Below are positions 20,294 to 26,862 of a stretch of DNA of 26,862 nucleotides, in pieces. Where the stretch lies: the IMG/VR virus record IMGVR_UViG_3300008448_000513, positions 1 to 26,862 of that record; one strand, given 5' to 3'. The notes beneath the pieces are model-generated. The model saw nothing but the letters and a program-made list of their open reading frames with translations. It did no database searches and was not told the DNA's origin. This DNA comes from a virus. Position numbers and translations under genes: made by a program. Each line of letters opens with the position of its first letter. Within the stretch, counting starts at the first letter, position 1.

Positions 20294-20896
20294 ATGGCCA
20301 GCCAAGCAGAAATCATCAATCGAGCACTTACGATTCTCGGAGAAACGGCACGGGTCGTGTCGATCGACGACAATTCGAAGATCGCCCGAGAGGCGAAAGC
20401 TGTCTACAGCACATCGCTTCGCTCTTTGCTGGCCAAGCACAACTGGACATTCGCCAAAGACAGGGCACTGATCCCCGCTTTGTCTGCGGCACCGCTGTTC
20501 GAATACGCTTACCAGTACCCGATTCCCACGGGCGCGCTCAGAATATTGATGGTCGGCGAACACTATGTCGGCATCGACATGACCGATTATCGCGGGTCCC
20601 CGGTCGAAGAATATGCGATAGAGAACGGCAACATCCTCACCAACATGGGGTCGCCGCTGCGAATCAAATATATAAAAGAGATAGCCGACCCCGGGCTGTT
20701 TTCTGCCGCCTTCACTTCGTGTTTTGCAGCCATGTTGGCAGTCGATTTGGCCGAAGCCTTGACCCAATCGACCGGCAAACAAGAAATAGCTATGACCAAA
20801 TTCCGCGATGAGTTGAGGGATGCGGTCCGTTGCAATGCCATCGAACAGCCGCCGGTAAAGGTGGCTGACGATGAATGGCTGATATCGAGACTCTGA
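20294..20896 (+). CDS. Tail tubular protein A (T7 gp11-like)
   Basis: 200 residues, close to T7 gp11 (196). It starts 'MASQAEIINRALTILGETAR', followed by 'AREAKAVYSTSLRSLLAKHN' and 'WTFAKDRALIP', the signature 'R..LL..H.W.FA..R..L' of this family, and 'YQYPIPTGALRILMVGE' (Y-x-P-x-D/G...). It forms the ring between connector and nozzle in the short tail. The stop overlaps a possible start of the next gene as TGATG. Confidence 0.93.
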   Translation: MASQAEIINRALTILGETARVVSIDDNSKIAREAKAVYSTSLRSLLAKHNWTFAKDRALIPALSAAPLFEYAYQYPIPTGALRILMVGEHYVGIDMTDYRGSPVEEYAIENGNILTNMGSPLRIKYIKEIADPGLFSAAFTSCFAAMLAVDLAEALTQSTGKQEIAMTKFRDELRDAVRCNAIEQPPVKVADDEWLISRL

Positions 20897-23391
20897 TGGC
20901 CAAGGCATCGCCCATAATCACCAGTTTCAACGCTGGAGAATTCTCGCCGCTGATGGCTGGTAGACCGGATATCAAGTTTTGGGGCAGCGCTTGCCGCAAG
21001 ATGCGCAATTTCATGCCCACCATTCAGGGTCCGGCAAGGAAGCGTCCGGGCACCTATCTGGTGGCGCAGACGAAAAATAGCTCGCAGCGTTCATGGTTGT
21101 GGGAATTCGAGTACAACACCACTCTTTCCTATATCATGGAAATTGGCAACCAGTACATTCGATTCTTCGCTGGGCACGGGCCAGTAGGTGCGCCATTCGA
21201 AGTCGCCACCCCGTACACCACTGCTGACCTTACAAGGTCAGACGGCATGTTCTCCATGCGCTTTGTCCAGACCGGCGACACGATGTATATCGTGCACCGA
21301 GGTTATAAACAGCGGAAGTTGACCCGCACCGGTCCCGCTACTTTCGCTATCGCCGAATTGACTGCTCGCGGCGGGCCATTCAAAACGGTGGATCCGGACC
21401 AGACCACTACGGTGGTGGCTAGCGCGAATACCGGTTCCGTTACCCTCACTGCTTCCGCATCGATATTTTTGGCGGGCCACGTTGGTGCGATATTCAAGCT
21501 AGAACAAAGGTACCTGGACACGATAGCGCAATGGGAACCCGGCAAAGCTGTTTCTATTGGCGAAGTTCGTCGGTCAGATGGCAAGAATTACAAAGCCGTC
21601 ACAACAGCACACACCGGTACCGTGCGCCCGATTCATTCGCGCGGCACCGTGACGGACGGGGACTCCGGTGTTCAGTGGGAATTCTTGGACAAAGGCGAGG
21701 GCTACGGCATCATCACTGCCGTGGCATCCGGGACGTCCGCCACCATGACTGTCGTGGACCGCATCCCGGACGGCGCAACGGGTGCCAACACTACCACACG
21801 TTGGGCTTTTGGAGCGTGGTCCGACGTGGACGGGTGGCCCGACGCTGTCACCATATACGCCGAGCGTCTGGCTATGGCCAGAGGCACGAAGGTGTGGCTG
21901 TCTGTTGCCGGGGACTACGAGAATTTTGCGGCCAAAGACAGTGGCGGATTGGTTACTGCTGACATGGCCATGTCCATCGACATCACATCCGATAAGGCGA
22001 ATGACATCGAATGGATAGCGCCCACCGATAGCGCGTTGTTGGTCGGCACTTCTGGTGACGAACACGCCATCACGACAGTTACTGATTCAGAGCCGTTCGG
22101 CCCCGATAACGTGCGGTCCAGGAAGCAGAGCGAGTTCGGGTCTCGTCATGCGCCGATCACCCGCATAGGCAATGGCATATTGTATGTTCAGCAATCGGGC
22201 CGTAAAGTGCGGGACATGCAATACGCCGCCGACCGAGACAGCTGGAAATCGCCGGACACCACGGTTTTGTCGGAACACATCACCCGGTCCGGCATCGTAG
22301 ACACGGCTTTCGTCCAAGAACCGGATTCAGTGTTGTGGTGCGTGCTGGGCGACGGTTCTTTGGTGGCGTATTCTTTGGACCGCGACCAAGAAGTAAGGGG
22401 GTGGCACCCGCACCGGATCGGCGGCTACTCTGATTCTGGTAAAACACAATTCGCTGTCGTTGAATCAGTGGCCTCTAAGCCTACCCCAGATGGCAGTCAA
22501 AATGAATTGTGGCTGATCGTTCGGCGGCATATTAATGGGGCAACGGTCCGCCACGTAGAGTACATGACAACGCATCACCTAAAGGGCGACGATCAAGACA
22601 TAGCCCACTATGTGGATTGCGGTCTGACGTTGAATGCCACCCGTTCCGCCAATCTGACTGTGAACAGCGCCGCGCAAGTAGAAGGCAGCGCGAATGTCCC
22701 GTTTATCGCCAGTGCCGGTGTTTTTGCGGCCGGTGACGTCGGCGATTGCATCCACTACAACTACTCGGTCACGAGCATAACCGGCGATGTCATTTGGTCG
22801 CGCGCTGTTGCGGAAATAACTGCTTATGACAGCGCCGTTCAAGTCCGCGCTTTGATTCGGGCCCCGTTTCCACCGGTCACGACCGTCGCTCAAGGCGATT
22901 GGAGGGTGACCGTGGACACGATTAGTGGTCTGTCGCACCTTGAAGGACAAATCGTCGATGTGTGGGCGGACGGATCTCCCCATCCGCAAAGAACGGTGGT
23001 GTCTGGCGGGTTTACTTTGGAGAACAAAGCCAGTTATGTGACTGCTGGCCTGCCGTGCCCGTCAGTGCTTCAACCCAACCCCATCGAAGCCGGGGCAACC
23101 GATGGCACTGCTCAAGGCAAGACCCAACGTCATTCGAGGGTCACCATTCGCTTCGATGAGACGATCGGAGTCAAATACGGAGCCAGCGAAATCGGGCTAC
23201 TGGATGAAATAACCGACAGGGTCCCGGATGACAGGATGGACCAAGCGCTGCCGCTGTTCACCGGGGATCGCGTTGTCGCGTGGCCCGGTGGTTATGATTC
23301 CCCAGCTTTGATAACCATCATTCAGGACAAGCCCGCCCCGTGCACGGTGGTGGCCATCATGCCGCAAGTCACGACGCAAGATTCGCGATGA
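20875..23391 (+). CDS. Tail tubular protein B (T7 gp12-like nozzle)
   Basis: 838 residues, near T7 gp12 (794). It forms the tail nozzle that, with tail fibres, closes and opens the DNA channel. The N-terminus has 'ASPIITSFNAGEFSPLMAGR' and 'CRKMRNFMPTIQGPARKRPG', the standard opening of this family ('NFTAGELSP', 'N....QG...RRPGT'), then 'FEYNTTLSYIMEIGNQYIRF'. The middle has 'YAERLAMARGTKVWLSVAGD' and 'WIAPTDSALLVGTSGDEHAI', and the C-terminal third is beta-rich. Two starts compete: ATG 20875 and ATG 20896, the latter overlapping the upstream stop (TGATG) and giving the family-like 'MAKASPI' beginning. Neither has a strong ribosome-binding site. Confidence 0.93.
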   Translation: MADIETLMAKASPIITSFNAGEFSPLMAGRPDIKFWGSACRKMRNFMPTIQGPARKRPGTYLVAQTKNSSQRSWLWEFEYNTTLSYIMEIGNQYIRFFAGHGPVGAPFEVATPYTTADLTRSDGMFSMRFVQTGDTMYIVHRGYKQRKLTRTGPATFAIAELTARGGPFKTVDPDQTTTVVASANTGSVTLTASASIFLAGHVGAIFKLEQRYLDTIAQWEPGKAVSIGEVRRSDGKNYKAVTTAHTGTVRPIHSRGTVTDGDSGVQWEFLDKGEGYGIITAVASGTSATMTVVDRIPDGATGANTTTRWAFGAWSDVDGWPDAVTIYAERLAMARGTKVWLSVAGDYENFAAKDSGGLVTADMAMSIDITSDKANDIEWIAPTDSALLVGTSGDEHAITTVTDSEPFGPDNVRSRKQSEFGSRHAPITRIGNGILYVQQSGRKVRDMQYAADRDSWKSPDTTVLSEHITRSGIVDTAFVQEPDSVLWCVLGDGSLVAYSLDRDQEVRGWHPHRIGGYSDSGKTQFAVVESVASKPTPDGSQNELWLIVRRHINGATVRHVEYMTTHHLKGDDQDIAHYVDCGLTLNATRSANLTVNSAAQVEGSANVPFIASAGVFAAGDVGDCIHYNYSVTSITGDVIWSRAVAEITAYDSAVQVRALIRAPFPPVTTVAQGDWRVTVDTISGLSHLEGQIVDVWADGSPHPQRTVVSGGFTLENKASYVTAGLPCPSVLQPNPIEAGATDGTAQGKTQRHSRVTIRFDETIGVKYGASEIGLLDEITDRVPDDRMDQALPLFTGDRVVAWPGGYDSPALITIIQDKPAPCTVVAIMPQVTTQDSR

Positions 23392-23834
23392 TAGAAATCG
23401 TGGAGTTCAAGCCCGTTCACCTCGGCATGATGAATATCCAAGCCGAGCAGATGGACGACGCAGTAAATTACACGGACCTGGAGTACGGGGAAGCTCTTCG
23501 CGCCGCAGGTCCGGGGTACACCTGCCTTAAAGGCGACCAAGTCATAGCGTGCGGCGGCAAGGCCGAGCAATGGGCTGGCAGGGCTGTTATTTGGACTGTC
23601 TTGTCGGACATAGCTTGCTTGCACATGACCAGAGTCACCAGATGCGCGCGCCGCGCTTTGGATTTGTGGACATCCGGCAAGGACGAAAGGCTAGAAGCTA
23701 TTGTGCGATCAGGGTTTTTGCCGGGGTCGCGCTGGGCCATGCTTTGCGGCTTCCAGTACGAACACACTGCGAAAAGATTTCTTCCTAATGGCAGCGATGC
23801 CGACATATACGTGAGGCTATCGTGCAAGCAGTGA
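23388..23834 (+). CDS. Internal virion protein A-like (T7 gp13-type, GNAT-like)
   Basis: 148 residues, near T7 gp13 (138). It begins 'MIEIVEFKPVHLGMMNIQAE' and contains 'YGEALRAAGPGYTCLKGDQV', 'CGGKAEQWAGRAVIWTVLSD' and 'GFLPGSRWAMLCGFQYEHTA', a GNAT-like pattern described for gp13-type proteins, which are needed for assembly but are mostly lost from mature virions. The acetyltransferase fold may be only structural. ATG 23388 overlaps the upstream stop (ATGA), so the longer frame from 23340 is rejected. Confidence 0.85.
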   Translation: MIEIVEFKPVHLGMMNIQAEQMDDAVNYTDLEYGEALRAAGPGYTCLKGDQVIACGGKAEQWAGRAVIWTVLSDIACLHMTRVTRCARRALDLWTSGKDERLEAIVRSGFLPGSRWAMLCGFQYEHTAKRFLPNGSDADIYVRLSCKQ

Positions 23835-24334
23835 TGGCGGGCGCTACCGCAGTGAAAGCGATCGGGAGCATAGCCCAAGGTCGCCAGCAAGCCAGACAAT
23901 TGGAGTCGGCCGCGCAAGCGGAAGATTACAACGCCGCCGTTAGCAGGCAACGAGCCGAACAGATAACGGCCTCGTACGGGCAACGTGAAATGGCGCAGCG
24001 TCGTCAAGCTCGCATTGCTCTTGGTCGGCAAGCAGCGGCTGGGGCGCAGTCCGGTGTTGGTCTTGACGGCAGCACAGGCGACCTTCTCAGGCAATCGATT
24101 GTGTTCTCAGAAGTCGATGCCGCCAACATCGTGTACGAGGGTCAACTGGTTTCCACGAATGAATTGAATGAAGCGCAACTGTCGCAATACAGGGCTTCTG
24201 TCAACCGTTCGAACGCCAAATTCGCCAAGAAATCCGGCTACATAAGCGCTGTCGGCGATGTGCTTGGAGGCACCGGCAATTACATGGCTGCAACCGCGAA
24301 GATCGAAGCCGCCAAATCCGGGGGGTCCAGGTAA
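23822..24334 (+). CDS. Internal virion protein B-like (T7 gp14-type)
   Basis: 170 residues, small and Ala/Gln-rich with long helices: 'GSIAQGRQQARQLESAAQAE', 'YGQREMAQRRQARIALGRQ', then 'GVGLDGSTGDLLRQSIVFSE' and a helix 'LNEAQLSQYRASVNRSNAKF', ending with Gly-rich 'GGTGNYMAATAKIEAAKSGG'. T7 gp14 (196 residues) forms the outer-membrane part of the ejection channel, and this gene has the same place and build. GTG 23822 has GAGG upstream; ATG 23834 overlapping the preceding stop is an alternative. Confidence 0.85.
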   Translation: MQAVMAGATAVKAIGSIAQGRQQARQLESAAQAEDYNAAVSRQRAEQITASYGQREMAQRRQARIALGRQAAAGAQSGVGLDGSTGDLLRQSIVFSEVDAANIVYEGQLVSTNELNEAQLSQYRASVNRSNAKFAKKSGYISAVGDVLGGTGNYMAATAKIEAAKSGGSR

Positions 24335-24335
24335 A

Positions 24336-25967
24336 ATGGCTCAAGGCATCCGACTTCAGCCGTACACGCAGCGCACTGCCCCGGGCGCGGCCCCTGATTC
24401 GCGTCAATTTCAGTCCCCCACCGAATTTTCTTCGATCGCTGCCTCCCCCGGGTGGACTAACCTCGGCAGGGGGCTGGATACGTTAGCCGCCGGATTCGCG
24501 GAACGCGACAAAGCTTTAGCTGACTTCCGCTTCAAACAGGAAGAAGAAAACGGACGGGCTTACGCGGCTGCGGAGATCGCGAATGCTCGGGTACAGTGGC
24601 ATGGCGAGCTGTCCACAAGGCACACGAACATGGTGCCGGGGTCCTCCGATCTGGCCGAGACTTTTATCAGGGATTTCGACGCATATAGTCAAGAAGCGAT
24701 TAACCGCGCTCCTACTCGGTCTGCTCGCAGGTTCCTGGAATCGCGGATCTTGGATCTTGGCGCAGACTTGGGGGTGCGCGCATTCGACCTTCAAAACGCG
24801 GCCACTGTCGATTACCAAGAAGACCTGTACAGAAGAGGCATCGACTCGACCAAAAAGCTGATGAACACTGACCCGGCTCAATTCGAAGTCGCATTGGCTG
24901 AGCAACTGGCCGTTATCGATGCATCGGCACTTCCGCCTATTCGGCGTTCTGCCTTGCGGGAGCGTTTGACGAACGAAGTGTCGTCCGCTGCGGTGTGGTC
25001 ACAGATTCAAAGGTCGCCCACTCAGTTCCTCGAAAGTATCGGGTTTGGTGCGCCGGGTCGGACGCGTGCGGGCGGCAACTTGCAAGGCCAGACCGGAAAC
25101 GCAGCGTTCGATACAATGCCATTTGAACGCCGAACGCAGATGCTGGATTCTGCCCTGAAACTGAAGGCGCAGATCGAAGTCGACGCAAGCAAGGCCATAT
25201 CCGACGAAAGAAAACGTTTGGCCGACGACGCCATGAAAGAGGCGTGGTCCCGGGTGTACAGTGCGAAAGGCAACGTCTTGCGCCGCGATTTCATCGAGGC
25301 TATCCGACCGCTGATCAGTGACAACGAGTATAGGTCGCTGTTCGAAGCCATCAAGCCCGAAAAAGGTCCGGCCGGGGGCAATACAGATCCATCCGCGTTC
25401 CGTGATTTGCAGAAGATGATCGAAGATGATCCGAGAGGTGCGGCTAGATTCGCATTCACGCTGCACCAAAATGGCAGGTTGTCGAATAGCGATCTATCGG
25501 CTGCCCTTGGCCGATCTAACGAAAGGTCTCGCCAATCCGGCCCGCGCACTGAATACGAGCGCACCCGCAATTTCGTCATACAGTCAATGGACCCGGGGCC
25601 TATGGTCCAAGATCCGGCTGGCCGGGGACGCATGGCCGAAGCTCTTGATACCTACGACCGCTGGGTGGCTTCCGGCCCGGGGGGCAAACGCACAGACGAC
25701 GAAATCGCCAAATACGGTAGAGAGTTGGTGAATCGGTTCAAGCTGGTCAATTTTTCCGATACCGTGCTTGGTTTGCCTATGCCTCGATCCGGAAATATTC
25801 CGCGCGGCGGAGATCCGGCGTCGATAGAGCAGGGGATCCTTAACGCCGCGCGTGAAGCTCAACGCAGACTTGGTTCGAAACAGATGACCCAACAGGAATA
25901 TGATACCGAGATGGCGATATTGAACCGGTGGCGGCGAGCCACGGAAGGTACGAGGGCCGCGCCGTGA
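24336..25967 (+). CDS. Internal virion protein C-like (T7 gp15-type)
   Basis: 543 residues (T7 gp15 has 747). It starts 'MAQGIRLQPYTQRTAPGAAP', has a short disordered segment, then long helices: 'LGRGLDTLAAGFAERDKALA', 'ETFIRDFDAYSQEAINRAP', 'TRSARRFLESRILDLGADLG', 'DSALKLKAQIEVDASKAISD' and 'AREAQRRLGSKQMTQQEYDT'. It is probably a part of the DNA-ejection tube released into the periplasm. ATG 24336 directly follows the upstream stop. The in-frame extension to 24258 is a shadow of the gp14-like gene. The end overlaps the next gene as GTGA. Confidence 0.85.
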   Translation: MAQGIRLQPYTQRTAPGAAPDSRQFQSPTEFSSIAASPGWTNLGRGLDTLAAGFAERDKALADFRFKQEEENGRAYAAAEIANARVQWHGELSTRHTNMVPGSSDLAETFIRDFDAYSQEAINRAPTRSARRFLESRILDLGADLGVRAFDLQNAATVDYQEDLYRRGIDSTKKLMNTDPAQFEVALAEQLAVIDASALPPIRRSALRERLTNEVSSAAVWSQIQRSPTQFLESIGFGAPGRTRAGGNLQGQTGNAAFDTMPFERRTQMLDSALKLKAQIEVDASKAISDERKRLADDAMKEAWSRVYSAKGNVLRRDFIEAIRPLISDNEYRSLFEAIKPEKGPAGGNTDPSAFRDLQKMIEDDPRGAARFAFTLHQNGRLSNSDLSAALGRSNERSRQSGPRTEYERTRNFVIQSMDPGPMVQDPAGRGRMAEALDTYDRWVASGPGGKRTDDEIAKYGRELVNRFKLVNFSDTVLGLPMPRSGNIPRGGDPASIEQGILNAAREAQRRLGSKQMTQQEYDTEMAILNRWRRATEGTRAAP

Positions 25968-26862
25968 ACGACCAGACCCAAGATCTTTCGTCGACATTCC
26001 TGCAACGCGCGGAAAGCGTTACGCGCCGCAATGACACGGCTGAGATGGAGGCATGGACGCGATCGTTTACGGACCAAGAGCCGACGGCAGGCAGCACCCG
26101 AGTCGAAACTTACAGCCCGCCGACACCGGTCCAAGGAACTCCGCTAGCGGTCCCACCGTCTACCTTACCGAAGCCGGTGGATACGTACAAGCCCGCGCCG
26201 ACTCAGCCGGATGCGATCGGTCGCCCCACCAACACGGGGGCAGGCGGATTTTTCCGCAACATCGCCGAAATCCCTGGCGCGATCGTTCAAGGCATCGATT
26301 CCGCTGTTCACAACGCTCTGGCGTTCGCCAACCCACTGACTGATTGGTTGAATCAAAACGTCGCGGACCTGAGCTACACCAGACAAGCTCCGCAGACCCC
26401 GACCGGCCAGATAACCAAGTCGATATCTGAATTTCTGACCGGGTTCATCCCTGCGATGAAAGGATTGAAAGCGCTCGGCATGACCGGGACGCTAACGACT
26501 CCGGCGGCTGCTGGGGCCATCGCTGATTTCGCTACGCGGGATGGGCATGAAGCGCGGTTGTCCAATCTGTGGCAGGAAGCCGGTCTGCCGAGAAATGTAC
26601 TGACGGACGCGCTGGCTGCAAATCCGAACGACCATGAATTGGTTGGGCGCGCTAAAGCTGCGGTTGAAGGTCTCGGCGTGGGAGTCGCTGCAGACGGCAT
26701 CATTCATGCCATCAAATTTCTCCGGTCAGCGCGCGGTGTTACAGGCGCGCGGCAGGATGAGTCCGAGTACCTTGTTCAGAAATACGGCGAGCTGACCGAA
26801 GCCGACATGGCGAAAGTGCTCGGAGATCCGTCAAAGCCGGTGGTGATTTCTACCGCAGCCCG
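25964..26862 (+). CDS. Internal virion protein D-like large ejection protein (partial)
   Basis: Only the first 299 codons are in the window; the gene runs off the right edge. It starts at GTG 25964 (GAGGG about 8 nt before), reading 'NDQTQDLSSTFLQRAESVTR', then a Pro/Thr-rich linker ('YSPPTPVQGTPLAVPPST', 'TYKPAPTQPDAIGRP'), and helical segments 'NIAEIPGAIVQGIDSAVHNA', 'ITKSISEFLTGFIPAMKGLK' and 'AAVEGLGVGVAADGIIHAIK'. The place directly after the gp15-like gene fits T7 gp16 or the larger virion polyproteins of Bcep22-type phages. A transglycosylase domain is expected further on but cannot be seen. Confidence 0.75.
   Translation, partial: MNDQTQDLSSTFLQRAESVTRRNDTAEMEAWTRSFTDQEPTAGSTRVETYSPPTPVQGTPLAVPPSTLPKPVDTYKPAPTQPDAIGRPTNTGAGGFFRNIAEIPGAIVQGIDSAVHNALAFANPLTDWLNQNVADLSYTRQAPQTPTGQITKSISEFLTGFIPAMKGLKALGMTGTLTTPAAAGAIADFATRDGHEARLSNLWQEAGLPRNVLTDALAANPNDHELVGRAKAAVEGLGVGVAADGIIHAIKFLRSARGVTGARQDESEYLVQKYGELTEADMAKVLGDPSKPVVISTAA

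Noticed and set aside
24258-24335. Upstream extension of the gp15-like gene
   Set aside because: Overlaps the end of the gp14-like gene in another frame, and the family-like start is ATG 24336 right after the stop.

Overview
The window is a piece of a tailed double-stranded DNA phage, most likely a podovirus. The right half encodes a T7-type virion: a one-chain head-tail connector, scaffold, capsid, two tail-tube proteins and a series of internal (ejection) proteins. The DNA is GC-rich, and the promoters are sigma70-like with a TGN extended -10. Together with a lysine/alanine-rich histone H1-like protein and a Bbp19-type protein, this suggests a high-GC proteobacterial host, possibly beta-proteobacterial; that host call is inference. 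I saw no integrase, repressor, tRNA, CRISPR array, insertion sequence or phage RNA polymerase.

Layout. Positions 1-11735 are read leftward (minus strand) and 12714-26862 rightward (plus strand). They diverge from an approximately 890-bp, very GC-rich, gene-free segment (11827-12713) that carries G-runs, repeats and palindromes. The minus-strand half starts with a zone of small accessory genes (8706-11735). These are cut into short transcription units by promoters placed at, or inside, the stop codon of the preceding gene, and by three copies of a structured intergenic RNA element. Next come a protein sharing a C-terminal domain with one of the accessory genes, three very small membrane proteins, and a tightly overlapping replication operon: zinc-ribbon protein, archaeo-eukaryotic-type primase, SNF2-like helicase, three unknown proteins, a UvrD-like helicase and the start of a DNA polymerase with a proofreading exonuclease.

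The plus-strand half runs in packaging and assembly order: small terminase, large terminase, connector, Bbp19-like protein, scaffold, major capsid (with its own promoter and a long structured leader), a second structural protein with an odd signal-peptide-like N-terminus, a strong hairpin terminator, tail tube A, tail tube B, a gp13-like protein, a gp14-like protein, a gp15-like protein, and the beginning of a large gp16-like ejection protein that runs off the window.

The most unusual features are: (1) three copies of a 54-58 nt intergenic RNA element with compensatory base changes in the stem; (2) the compact promoter-in-stop-codon design, including one promoter buried inside an open frame that looks like a fusion of two genes; (3) a shared C-terminal domain in two otherwise different proteins of the accessory zone; and (4) the G-rich divergent region.
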